From Baffinella frigidus (Eukaryota > Cryptophyceae > Cryptomonadales > Baffinellaceae), in contig MU646680.1 of assembly GCA_026770585.1 (NCBI GenBank), positions 202,490-216,352 of the forward strand: a stretch of DNA of 13,863 bases. Reading direction: 5' to 3'. Of the stretch, positions 6,374 to 13,051 are shown one piece after another (positions within the stretch are counted from its first letter, which is position 1; the number at the start of each line of letters is the position of its first letter). The notes under the pieces are model-generated. The model was not told the origin of the DNA. It saw only the letters and a program-made list of their open reading frames with translations, and did no database searches. The translations under genes were made by a program, and so were the position numbers.

Positions 6374-6473
6374 AAGGATAGCTATTGGTCATAGGTATCA
6401 TTCTACTTATGCGGCATGCGCATATATGTTTGGTCTCTTCTATGCGTATATGTACATATATACGTACGCCACC

Positions 6474-6612
6474 CCACACAGCGGACTTCCAAGGGATTTT
6501 GAATAACCCTTAAGCGATAAGACCTACGACCCTACCGTAGGCAACCCGCAGGGACATGGGGGGGTTCCTACAGATAAGGTAACGGAAAATCGGCCCGACT
6601 TGGGCCAAAATT
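6474..6612 (-). mobile_element. CCACACAGCGG element, one end lost
   Basis: The left end CCACACAGCGGACTTCCAAG is intact and the core matches the family, with CCTACCGTAGG at 6531-6541. The sequence departs from the family after GACTTGGGCC, so the CGGTGTGTGG end is missing. It is preceded by a small AT-rich palindrome, GTATATGTACATATATAC. Confidence 0.8.
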
Positions 6613-6753
6613 CTGTTACCTTACAACAGTTGACTGAACGACCCACGCCAGAGTCTAAAAAGGGGTCGCCAAAAGCCGATTTCCCCTCGAGTCAGTGGGT
6701 TTCAACAGCCAACACGCGCACTCAGATGCGATTTTAATTGAATCAACCCCCTC

Positions 6754-6993
6754 TATTGTAGATTTCGGGTCCGCGCGGATTTCACTTCGGGTCGGGGGAT
6801 CTAAAAAAATGGAAAAATCGCGGAGATTTTTACGCCCATCTAAAGTTTTATGATATCTTACGCATGGATTTGATGACAAGATCGCGACCCCCACCCATAT
6901 GATAACACACAACGAATCATTTTCACGTTTTTTCGTTCCCCGATCCCCCGACCTGTTCTCAAAAAAATCCGCGCGGTCCCGAAGTCTACAATA
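6754..6993. mobile_element. TTGTAGAYTTCGGG MITE with TA duplication
   Basis: TA at 6754-6755 and 6992-6993 flanks a 236-bp element. Its left arm is TTGTAGATTTCGGGTCCGCG and its right arm, read inward, is TTGTAGACTTCGGGACCGCG. Both arms reach GGTCGGGGGATC about 45-50 bases in. Nothing recognisable is coded between them. The TA flanks suggest a Tc1/mariner-like origin. Confidence 0.8.
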
Positions 6994-7116
6994 ACACTAT
7001 GGCGTGGATGTGCAGGGCGTCTGACGTTGTGGTGGCCATGCACGGTTCGGCCAACATCGCCTCGGTTGCTATGCGCCCTGGTAAACACTAACCACTCTAC
7101 ACGGTGGACTACAACA

Positions 7117-7176
7117 GTAGGGATGAAGGTCTCTCTCTCCACAACTGTTCTCACAGAGAGAGACCTTTATCACTAC
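7117..7176. repeat. 60-bp imperfect hairpin
   Basis: GTAGGGATGAAGGTCTCTCT faces, from the other side, GTAGTGATAAAGGTCTCTCT. It lies within the interrupted CCACACGGTGG element. Confidence 0.85.
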
Positions 7177-7230
7177 CAACACGGCCTCGCCATGTGGTGT
7201 TCCTCGAGTGCCCAGTAGCCTCACACGCCC

Positions 7231-7340
7231 TACAGGGGTACCTCGCTCATAAGAAAACGCTTCCCCCTAGGGACCCCCATAGGGCCCTACTGTAGGGTCC
7301 TAGGGGGGCTGCGTTTTCTTATGAGCGAGGTACCCCTGTA
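7231..7340. mobile_element. CAGGGGTACCTCG MITE with TA duplication
   Basis: Perfect 30-bp inverted arms begin TACAGGGGTACCTCGCTCAT and end at AAGAAAACGC. They enclose a GC-rich palindromic core with CCTACTGTAGG (7286-7296) and CCTAGG. The TA on each side fits a target duplication. Arms this perfect suggest a recent insertion. Confidence 0.9.
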
Positions 7341-7463
7341 CGGGCCGTTCATCAAAAGTCGACTTGGCGTGAGGCAATTAGGTTTCAGGCTTTACTGGTG
7401 TGAATTTTGCCGCGTTACCCCCCAGAATCTGGGGTTAACGAAACCCTCGTAGCCCACCGTGTG

Positions 7464-7599
7464 GTTAGCAGCGTCCGCGTGCTATGTTCCCCGGATTTCT
7501 GGGGATCATTTCAAGCCTCTTACCCTGGAATGAATTGCGATGTGTACCAGAATCGTTGAGATGCACACATAATCGAAGGCCCCGGTGCCTGCGAAGTGG
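7464..7599 (+). mobile_element. CCACTTAGCAG element, copy abutting CCACACGGTGG element
   Basis: It starts at GGTTAGCAGCGTCCGCG directly after the preceding element's GTGTGG, and ends GCCTGCGAAGTGG. The CCCCGGATTTCTGGGG hairpin and ATCGAAGGCCCCGGTGCCTG are present. The two elements share their junction bases. Confidence 0.8.
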
Positions 7600-7610
7600 A
7601 ACGCGAGTGT

Positions 7611-7719
7611 TGGGAGAGAGAGAGAGAGGTGGGGGAGAGGGGGAGAGAGAGGAGAGAGAGAGAGGAGAGAGAGGAGCGAGAGAGAGGAGAGAGAGAGGGG
7701 TAGCGGGAGAGGGAGAGGA
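7611..7719 (+). repeat. (GA)n purine tract
   Basis: About 110 bases are almost pure A and G. Protein frames across it are artefacts. The polarity is opposite to that of the pyrimidine tract at 831-1195. Confidence 0.95.
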
Positions 7720-7725
7720 CCCCTT

Positions 7726-7886
7726 CGACACAGTGAACTTCCAAGGGGTTTCGAATAACCCCTGAGCGATACGACAAACGACCCTACGGTAGGCAACATC
7801 GTAGGGACATAGGGGGGGTCCTACGGATATGGTGACGGGAGATGCGTCAGATTTGGCCATATTTCCCCTCGTAGCCCGATGTGCGG
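7726..7886 (-). mobile_element. CCACACAGCGG element, full copy with degenerate ends
   Basis: This 161-bp copy runs from CGACACAGTGAACTTCCAAG to CTCGTAGCCCGATGTGCGG. The core includes CCTACGGTAGG (7783-7793) and TCCTACGGATATGGTGACGG. Confidence 0.85.
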
Positions 7887-7914
7887 CGCACCTCTTGAAT
7901 GACCGGCTGGACTT

Positions 7915-8115
7915 CCACTCGAGGCTTGAAATGTTACTATTTTAAAATCGGGGATCCTTTACAAGTGGGGCGGTGTGTAGTAATTGTCACACAAATAGTC
8001 GCGGTTGGTCACGTAGCTGCTCGATATCAAGCAGCTACGTGACCACACCCGTCCGTCACTGGTATAAATTGAACAATCCCACTTTTAAAATTGTCCCTCT
8101 TCCAGCCTCGAGTGG
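7915..8115 (+). mobile_element. CCACTCGAGGCT MITE with central hairpin
   Basis: This 201-bp element has ends CCACTCGAGGCTTGAAATG and, from the right, CCACTCGAGGCTGGAAGAG. Inside are GTGTAGTAATT (7975-7985) and a perfect 16-bp stem, TGGTCACGTAGCTGCT (8006-8021), with an 8-base loop. TT on each side could be a 2-bp target duplication. Relatives lie at 8150-8328, 13479-13715 and probably 5651-6176 and 10073-10252. Confidence 0.85.
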
Positions 8116-8149
8116 TTGTGCTAGGAAGCGTCCTCCACACGAGAATGCT

Positions 8150-8328
8150 AGAGGGGCCTATTCAAAACTGTTTGCTTTTACAAGTGGGCATTTGTGAAGT
8201 AGCTTTCGTGAGGTTGGTCGCGTAACTCTGCGAAATTGGCACAGTCACGAGGTTGGTTACGTTATCCTGGTACCCATATTTACATCCCCACATGTAAATA
8301 CGTTCCTCCAGCATTTTCTCGAGTGGCT
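8150..8328 (+). mobile_element. Diverged relative of CCACTCGAGGCT element
   Basis: It shares ACAAGTGGG, GAGGTTGGTCGCGTAAC and a CTCGAGTGG right end with 7915-8115. The stem GGTTGGTCGCGTAAC is only partly matched by GTTGGTTACGTTA. The left end is unclear. Confidence 0.45.
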
Positions 8329-8330
8329 GG

Positions 8331-8484
8331 CCACACAGCAGACTTCCCAGGAATTTTTGGTCCGATTGTGACCACCTTTCCGGATAAGGTCACTTTATCC
8401 GTAGGCTCCCCCCTATGTCCCCACGGCATTGCCTACCATACAATCCGATGGATTAGTCTGTATGGGGTATTCAAGAGATTCCTT
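8331..8484 (+). mobile_element. CCACACAGCGG element, tandem copy 1
   Basis: It begins CCACACAGCAGACTTCCCAG and keeps the family core (CTTTATCCGTAGG). It loses its right terminus at the junction with the next copy. The central palindrome has decayed to CCTACCATAC. Confidence 0.75.
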
Positions 8485-8486
8485 CC

Positions 8487-8634
8487 CCACAACGGGCTAC
8501 AAAGGGATTTTCGTCCCAAATCGGGCCGACTTTCCGTTGTCTGATCCGTAGGAACCCACCATATCCCTACGGGTTGCCTACCGTAGGATCCTGAGTCTTA
8601 TTGCTTGGGGGTTATTCAAGAAATCCCTGTGTAG
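8487..8634 (+). mobile_element. CCACACAGCGG element, tandem copy 2
   Basis: It begins CCACAACGGGCTACAAAGGG directly after copy 1 and ends AAATCCCTGTGTAG. CCTACCGTAGG lies at 8577-8587. Head-to-tail placement in the same orientation suggests recombination between copies, or insertion of one at the end of another. Confidence 0.8.
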
Positions 8635-8671
8635 CTTATTCAACCCCTCGCGCGACAAAACGCTGTCCGGT

Positions 8672-8860
8672 CCGCGCCAGGTCATGAATGGGAATTTCAA
8701 ACGCAACGTTTCGCGCTAGAAGTTTTTCGTGGTACAAATATCCATTACAGCGGTGGCAAAGGGCTCCAATTCCCGCACGTTTGGCGCGTTTCCCGGATAT
8801 AATCAACTTTAATCGAAGATGGTGTAGTGAAGTGAAATTCCCATGTATGACCTAGCGTAG
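8672..8860 (+). mobile_element. CCACGCCAG MITE, copy 2
   Basis: It begins CCGCGCCAGGTCATGAATGG and follows the reverse complement of 5433-5621 through AACGCAACGTTTCGCGCT, TCGTGGTAC, GCGGTGGCAAAG and TCAACTTTAATCGAAGATGG. The right terminus, near GACCTAGCGTAG, merges with the composite palindrome. Confidence 0.75.
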
Positions 8861-9028
8861 TGTCTGATGTATCACCTGGCGTAGTGTCTGTCAACAGTTT
8901 CACGATGCATCTCAGAGAGTCCCTGTTTCACGATGCATCTCAGAGAGTCCCTGTTGACAGACACTACGCCAGGTGATACATCAGACACTACGCTAGGTCG
9001 CGGGACTCTCTGAGATGCATCGTGAAAC
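8849..9028. repeat. Composite palindrome with duplicated core
   Basis: A perfect 49-bp inverted repeat (8849-8897 against 8951-8999) surrounds two tandem 28-base units at 8898-8925 and 8926-8953 that start TTTCACGATGCATCTCAGAG. A third copy of the unit lies inverted just outside the right arm, at about 9001-9028. Each arm also contains the motif CCTRGCGTAGTGTCTG twice. Confidence 0.95.
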
Positions 9029-9077
9029 GCGAAACTCATCTCTCATCCCGACAATTGTTTGTGATAAAAGCTCATCG

Positions 9078-9148
9078 GCAACGAAATTTACCACACAAAG
9101 GCTTTAATAATTAACGGTACGAACCATTTGTGTAGTAAATTTCGTTGC
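9078..9148. mobile_element. Small hairpin element, GGCAACGAAA family, copy 2
   Basis: GCAACGAAATTTACCACACA faces TGTGTAGTAAATTTCGTTGC across 71 bases. Weak pairing continues outside in GATAAA sequences. It is a sister of 1975-2050. Confidence 0.85.
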
Positions 9149-9168
9149 GTGAAGTATTTATCGCGAGG

Positions 9169-9313
9169 ATGACGTTTGTCTTGGTGGCACGCCTTCAAAG
9201 AGCGCGGCCCACCGAGACAAACGTCGAGAGTGGAACGTCTCAAAGCAAAAGTGGAACCTCTGTTAACTTCAGAAGTAACAGTGGAGAACACGGCCGCCAT
9301 GTGTGCACCCCCA
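9169..9313 (+). repeat. Repeat L, longest copy, with hairpin end
   Basis: It starts with a hairpin, GACGTTTGTCTTGGTGG against CCACCGAGACAAACGTC (9169-9219). It continues with CTCAAAGCAAAAGTGGAACC, the GTTAACTTCAGAAGTAACAG block and ACGGCCGCCATGTGTGCACC. It matches the reverse complements of 1621-1725 and 1411-1459. A last piece recurs at 9447-9480. Confidence 0.8.
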
Positions 9314-9334
9314 CCGAGGATGTGTCTGGGTAGC

Positions 9335-9446
9335 CCACACAAAGGGCTACGGGGGGATTTTCGGGCACTCAGTGCCCGAGTTTCCGTTACCTTATCCGTA
9401 GGAACCCCCCTATGCCCCTACGGGTTGTCTACCGTAGGGTCCTAGG
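9335..9446 (+). mobile_element. CCACACAGCGG element, truncated, between L pieces
   Basis: It begins CCACACAAAGGGCTACGG, includes TTTCCGTTACCTTATCCGTA and ACCGTAGGGTCCTAGG, and stops at 9446. A diverged L fragment follows immediately (AAGTAACAATGGA... GTGCACCC). A GCACTCAGTGC hairpin is unique to this copy. Confidence 0.8.
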
Positions 9447-9482
9447 AAGTAACAATGGAATACTCGGCGCTCCGTGCACCCT

Positions 9483-9654
9483 CCACGCAAGAGTGTAGGG
9501 CAGAGTGACCCACAGGAGAAATAGTAGAATTCTACTATTTCTTAAGTTCATAAGTGGACATTCTTCCCACATAAAAATCGAAATTTCGGAAATTTGTTAC
9601 AAATTCCGTGTGAACTGGCTTGTTTTCCCAGGTCAGCCCTACACTCGTGCGTGG
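9483..9654 (+). mobile_element. CCACGCAAGAGTGTAGGGCA MITE, copy 1
   Basis: This 172-bp element has inverted ends CCACGCAAGAGTGTAGGGCA. The interior holds a perfect palindrome AGAAATAGTAGAATTCTACT extending to ATTTCT, and TGTGAACTGGCTTGTTTTCC. CT on both sides may be a 2-bp duplication. An inverted copy of exactly the same length lies at 12380-12551. Confidence 0.9.
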
Positions 9655-9677
9655 CTGTGTTTGCTCTTTTTGGTGGT

Positions 9678-9837
9678 CTAGCTCTCTTCGAGTGAATTTG
9701 AGCTCGTAGATATTTCGCCCCCCCCCCCCCGAAATTTTGCAGCTGAATTTTGATACACCCCCATGAATTTCACATGTGAAATTTCGGAGGGTGGGGCGGA
9801 ATATCTACGCGCCCAAATTTCCTCGGACAGAGCCAAG
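9678..9837. mobile_element. CTAGCKCTGTCCGAG foldback, copy 2
   Basis: About 160 bp long, with the same arms as 2841-2993 including CGTAGATATTTCGCC. The C run is longer here (13 or more). The left arm is more diverged (CTAGCTCTCTTCGAGTGAA) than the right. Confidence 0.8.
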
Positions 9838-9889
9838 TGGTTGCGCACGACTGCACAGGGTAGTTATTGAACCTCGTAAGCTAGGTATG

Positions 9890-10050
9890 CCGCACAGTGG
9901 ACTTCGAAGGGATTTTGAATAACCCCTAAGCGATAAGACCCAGGAACCTACGGTAGGCAACCCGTAGGGACATAGGGGAGTTCCAACGGATAAGGTAACG
10001 GAAAGGTGGCTCGATTTGGGCCGCAAATCCCTTGGTAGCCCGGTGTGTGG
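9890..10050 (-). mobile_element. CCACACAGCGG element, full copy
   Basis: This 161-bp copy has ends CCGCACAGTGGACTTCGAAG and GGTAGCCCGGTGTGTGG, with CCTACGGTAGG at 9947-9957 and CGGATAAGGTAACGG in the core. Confidence 0.9.
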
Positions 10051-10072
10051 AGCGGCCGACACGGGGAACAGT

Positions 10073-10252
10073 CCACACGAGGGTACCCAGGCGAACAGAA
10101 TAAAACGGACTTTTAAAGTTTTGTGGGCAAATGATCACGTTTCCGCCCGCTGAGCGGTCGGACCTGTGTCAAGTCGCTGCTTTTCATCTAAAAATTACTA
10201 CACACGTTTACAATCGACATTTATTCTGTTCGCATAGGTAGCCTCGTGTGGG
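10073..10252. mobile_element. CCACACGAGG MITE
   Basis: This 180-bp element has 32-base arms matching at about 28 positions: CCACACGAGGGTACCCAGGC and, from the right, CCACACGAGGCTACCTATGC, both continuing GAACAGAATAAA. The subterminal AAAATTACTACAC (10191-10203) is the shared motif. GT on each side may be a 2-bp duplication. Confidence 0.85.
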
Positions 10253-10684
10253 TAAGAAGCAGAATGCACTGCCAGGTCGGAGTTTTGTATTAGTCAACTC
10301 AAGGGCGAAAATCGAATTTCGACCACCCATTACGGGTACCTCGTTTCTAAAGTTGACAGATTTGTGGGGATGTTGACTTTCATAAAATCTCTGGATTCGC
10401 AGTGCAATGCGGAGGGCATGTGCGCTGGTTGTTTGGCAATACATTACCAATCTCGCTATTGAACCTCCAGACCCTGTCTTTCGATTTCTAGGGTGGCCTT
10501 GCCAGGGCCATGCAAGGCTCCAATTCCCACAACTTTGGACGAATTGTTCGGTGTAATTGACTTTAATCCTGTTTACAGCCAGTTTTAGGCCGAGACCGAA
10601 AGGCAGGTCTGGGGCCCTCAGTAGAACGAGAGTGGCGTTTTCGTTGGTGCAATCGCATGCCACGCCATGTCACAAGTGGGAATT
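10253..10684. repeat. Repeat V copy 2 and CCACGCCAG fragment
   Basis: 10402-10455 matches the reverse complement of 3855-3921 (GCGCTGGTTGTTTGGCAATA). 10516-10570 resembles the middle of the CCACGCCAG element (GGCTCCAATTCCCACAACTT, then GACTTTAAT). A 151-codon minus-strand frame crosses both repeats and is not credible as a gene. Nothing else is recognised. Confidence 0.55.
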
Positions 10685-10750
10685 AAGTTAGCTGTTTGGT
10701 TCTTTACTAAGTTAGCTGTTTGGTTCTAACGAAGTTAGCTGTTTGGTTCT
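10685..10750 (+). repeat. Three copies of a 19-base unit
   Basis: AAGTTAGCTGTTTGGTTCT occurs at 10685-10703, 10709-10727 and 10732-10750, separated by 4-5 bases. Confidence 0.95.
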
Positions 10751-10869
10751 TTCCCAGCAATCACGCCGAAAGTTGGCGATTGGCCATTCCTGGGCGCAGT
10801 AATATCTCCTTTGTACCAGGAAACACTTTTCAAAGGAGGGAGTCTCAACCTTAAATTCTTATTTTTTCG

Positions 10870-11033
10870 CTTTTGATCAAAGTCTTCGTGGAGTGCAATA
10901 AGGGGACCAAGAGCGACGTTTTCGTGTGTGCAATCAATAAACCTCGACCCCTAAACCCCAAACCTTCAACCCTGACCTTCCGAGCAGGCTCACTTTTGAT
11001 AGAGGTGTTCGGAGAGTGCAATAAGGGGACAAG
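10870..11033 (+). repeat. Direct repeat around a degenerate telomere-like stretch
   Basis: CTTTTGAT, then GGAGTGCAATAAGGGGAC, occurs at 10870-10911 and 10993-11033. Between them (about 10949-10976) lies CCCCTAAACCCCAAACC and CCCTGACC, a decayed CCCTAAA array. Confidence 0.75.
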
Positions 11034-11089
11034 CCTTTCGTACTTCTACGGGCTGAACACCATGTGCGATCCCTCCTCACAGCCCCATC

Positions 11090-11150
11090 CCACTTAGCAG
11101 GCGCCGAGTTCTTCCCCCCCCGGAAATCCGGGGGGGAATTCGTTGCGTCC
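11090..11150 (+). mobile_element. CCACTTAGCAG element, left-end fragment
   Basis: CCACTTAGCAGGCGCCGAGT is followed by an extended hairpin, CCCCCCCGGAAATCCGGGGG. It is a variant of the CCCCGGATTTCCGGGG stem, and the same variant end recurs at 13323. The right end was not found with confidence; a CATCGTTTGGAT piece near 11180 may belong. Confidence 0.6.
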
Positions 11151-11288
11151 ATACCAATGGATAAGATTCCAGTACACATCGTTTGGATTTGTATCTCTGC
11201 TTTGAATCCAGCCAGCAAGGTTCACAGTCCCTGTACTCGCTTGCGACTTCCGAGATTGTTGACTAATCGGAGAGTTTCCTGGTAGAGC

Positions 11289-11442
11289 GCTTGCGGGAAA
11301 ACTTGGCCGATTTCAAAGAGAAACATTTTCAGGATTTGTACCAGCATCTTTTAGATGGACCGTTTACATGTCACATCCTGGTACAAAATTCTCGATTTAT
11401 GGAAAAATATCTTCCTGCAATCGGCCAAGTTTTTCCGCAAAC
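11289..11442. mobile_element. GYTTGCGGRAAAACTTGGCC foldback
   Basis: This 154-bp element has 24-base arms, GCTTGCGGGAAAACTTGGCC and, from the right, GTTTGCGGAAAAACTTGGCC, both continuing GATT. An inner pair, GGATTTGTACCAG and CTGGTACAAAATTC, extends the fold. Confidence 0.85.
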
Positions 11443-11451
11443 AATCTACTA

Positions 11452-11600
11452 ATCTCATCTCGGAAGATAACTGAATCAGTTCCTTTTCAATAGGAGTTGA
11501 ATAGGAGAAATTAGTCAGGGCATAGTAAATTTAATTAGGCCTCCTATTTAAATAAGAACGCCAATTAGGGAACTGATTCAGTTATCTTTCGAGATGAAAT
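11452..11600. mobile_element. ATYTCATCTCG foldback
   Basis: This 149-bp element has arms ATCTCATCTCGGAAGATAAC and, from the right, ATTTCATCTCGAAAGATAAC, both continuing TGAATCAGTTCC. AATTTAATTAGGCCTCCTA lies inside. Fragments recur at 12862-12890 and 13520-13618. Confidence 0.85.
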
Positions 11601-11615
11601 CCGCCCCCGGGTTAC

Positions 11616-11947
11616 CGGTTAGCAGCGACCGAGTTATTTCTTCCCCGGATTTCCGGGGATCATTTCAGGCCCTCTACACAGAATGATTTGCAATGTGCAC
11701 CAGAATCGTTTAGATTAATGCGAAAAGCTTACGTTAACAGACCCCTTAAGGGGTCGGTTAACGTGGGCTTACTGGAGCCGTTGATGGTCAACCAGGCTCT
11801 AAAACGATTTTAAAAGCGATTTCAGGACTTTTAAAGCCCAAGAATGTTTTCCATTATACATTTTGTACCAAAGTTACAACACCGTTAACGTACGCTTTTT
11901 GCATGAAGATGGACACATCATCGAAGGCCCCGGGGCCTGCTAAGTGG
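11616..11947 (+). mobile_element. CCACTTAGCAG element carrying a nested insertion
   Basis: The outer element begins GGTTAGCAGCGACCGAG and ends GCCTGCTAAGTGG. Removing the inserted 191 bp and one AGAT leaves 137 bp, matching intact copies (136-139 bp). The break lies in the CGTTTAGATG block seen whole at 5311 and 7552. Confidence 0.85.
11716..11906. mobile_element. 191-bp nested foldback with AGAT duplication
   Basis: AGAT at 11712-11715 and 11907-11910 flanks the insert. Its ends are TAATGCGAAAAGCTTACGTT and, from the right, TCATGCAAAAAGCGTACGTT, both continuing AAC. A strong internal hairpin, GACCCCTTAAGGGGTC, lies next to the left arm. A 3-bp GAT duplication is the alternative reading. No coding capacity. 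Confidence 0.85.
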
Positions 11948-12066
11948 TGACCGCGCTGGGGTCATTGAATTGTTCTGTCAACCCTCTTAGGAGTCCAACC
12001 CTTCCACCACGCACGGCGGACACTGGCCTTTATTTATATGTTGGTTTTACGCTCCCGTCCAGGATT

Positions 12067-12170
12067 TATCCCTCAAGTGACCATAGGGTGATTATTCGCC
12101 CTAACTCGCCCTAGGCAGGTCCTAGGGCCCTACGGTAGGGCGTAGGAGCCTACTGGTCACTTAAGGGATA
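12067..12170. mobile_element. TATCCCTTAAG MITE, copy 3, core inverted
   Basis: This 104-bp element has ends TATCCCTCAAGTGACCA and GGTCACTTAAGGGATA. CCTACGGTAGG lies at 12129-12139 and the CCTAGGCAGGTCCTAGGGCC block runs opposite to copies 1 and 2, so the whole element or its core is flipped. Confidence 0.85.
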
Positions 12171-12240
12171 CGGGGTCGGTCACGTTGCTCTACGGGTTCC
12201 GGTATCGCAACGTGACCATTTCGTGACCCAGAAACCCCGT
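12170..12240. repeat. Nested hairpin GGTCACGTTGC
   Basis: GGTCACGTTGC (12178-12188) faces GCAACGTGACC (12207-12217), inside an outer ACGGGGT / ACCCCGT pair. It resembles the central stem of the CCACTCGAGGCT elements. Confidence 0.8.
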
Positions 12241-12264
12241 GAAAGAGGTTGTATGTAGACACGT

Positions 12265-12330
12265 GTAGATTTTACAAAAAGGCCACTTAGATTTTACAAA
12301 AAGGCCACTTAGATTTTACAAAAAGGCCAC
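12265..12330 (+). repeat. Three 22-bp tandem units
   Basis: TTAGATTTTACAAAAAGGCC followed by AC is repeated three times. The first unit starts with G in place of T. Confidence 0.95.
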
Positions 12331-12379
12331 TTAGAGACAGATACTTTTAGTGACGTGTTGCGAGGCCACGCCGGGTCAT

Positions 12380-12551
12380 CCACGCAAGAGTGTAGGGCAG
12401 ACCTGGGAAAACAAGCCAGTTCACACGGAATTTGTAACAACCTTCCGAAATTTTGATTTTCCTGTGGGAAGAATGTCCACTTATGAACTTAAGAAATAGT
12501 AGAATTCTACTATTTCTCCTGTGTGTCACTCTGCCCTACACTCTTGCGTGG
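12380..12551 (-). mobile_element. CCACGCAAGAGTGTAGGGCA MITE, copy 2
   Basis: This is a 172-bp inverted copy of 9483-9654 with only scattered differences. It keeps the AAATAGTAGAATTCTACTAT palindrome and both ends. Equal length and high similarity point to fairly recent movement. Confidence 0.9.
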
Positions 12552-12559
12552 GTTGCTGG

Positions 12560-12725
12560 TGATTTCAGAACGCGACGTTTGGTTTCGTGGTACTGAATGA
12601 GTGTGTGGTCCCAAGGGAGACGCAACGTCCTTTCCACTTCCGATTTGTTACTCCGAATTTCGGATCCGGGTTCAAAACTAAAAATAAGACTTGTATCTGA
12701 ATTTCCCTCTTGTGATCTGGCGTGG
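12560..12725 (+). mobile_element. Degenerate CCACGCCAG element
   Basis: GATTTCAGAACGCGACGTTTG and TTTCGTGGTACTGAA recall the element at 8672, and the right end CTGGCGTGG matches its terminus. The remainder is poorly conserved. Confidence 0.45.
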
Positions 12726-12796
12726 TAGGTGCGGCGTGACCCATCGCTTTCTCCATCCCCTTCGTGGGACCCTCTTCCCTCTAAGTAATCAGGTAC

Positions 12797-12845
12797 CTTA
12801 GGGTTTAGGGTGTAGGGTGTAGGGTTCAAGGTTGAGGGTTTGGGG
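12797..12845 (+). repeat. Degenerate TTTAGGG array
   Basis: TTAGGGTTTAGGGTGTAGGG continues into GGTTCAAGG and GAGGGTTTGGGG units, a decayed telomere-type repeat. Confidence 0.85.
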
Positions 12846-12950
12846 CGTGAAGGGTGCAGCAATCTCCTTTCGGAAGACAACAGAATCAGGTGCGTATCGC
12901 AAGGCTTACAACGCTTTGGATAAGGGTTGATGTGCGATGTCAGGCATGAA

Positions 12951-12998
12951 GCCCAGGCGTAAGATAGCCCAGACGTAAGATAGCCCAGGCGTAAGATA
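12951..12998 (+). repeat. Three 16-bp tandem units
   Basis: GCCCAGGCGTAAGATA occurs three times, the middle unit with one change. Confidence 0.95.
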
Positions 12999-13051
12999 GC
13001 ATAAACGCGCAACCGATTTGGTTATGTTTCTAGATTGAAGTGAAGTGCGTT

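Larger units (their letters stand above)
7097..7464 (+). mobile_element. CCACACGGTGG element split by about 230 bp
   Basis: The left end CTACACGGTGGACTAC (7097-7112) and the remainder, TTCATCAAAAGTCGAC through AGCCCACCGTGTGG (7350-7464), line up with the uninterrupted copy at 4522. The intervening piece contains a small hairpin and the TA-flanked MITE 7233-7338, so it is a nest of several insertions. Confidence 0.75.

Noticed and set aside
6421-6475. AT-rich promoter-like TATATGTACATATATAC
   Set aside because: It is a short palindrome next to an element end, with no downstream gene.
7465-7860. 131-codon minus-strand frame
   Set aside because: It is made of a GA microsatellite joined to a CCACACAGCGG element and a CCACTTAGCAG element.
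10208-10663. 151-codon minus-strand frame
   Set aside because: It crosses the right arm of the CCACACGAGG element, repeat V and a CCACGCCAG fragment, and no motif is recognisable.
11733-11764. Rho-independent terminator-like hairpin
   Set aside because: The GACCCCTTAAGGGGTC stem has no T run and belongs to a nested foldback element.
12536-13012. 158-codon minus-strand frame
   Set aside because: Its middle is a translated telomere-like array and its start a 16-bp tandem repeat.
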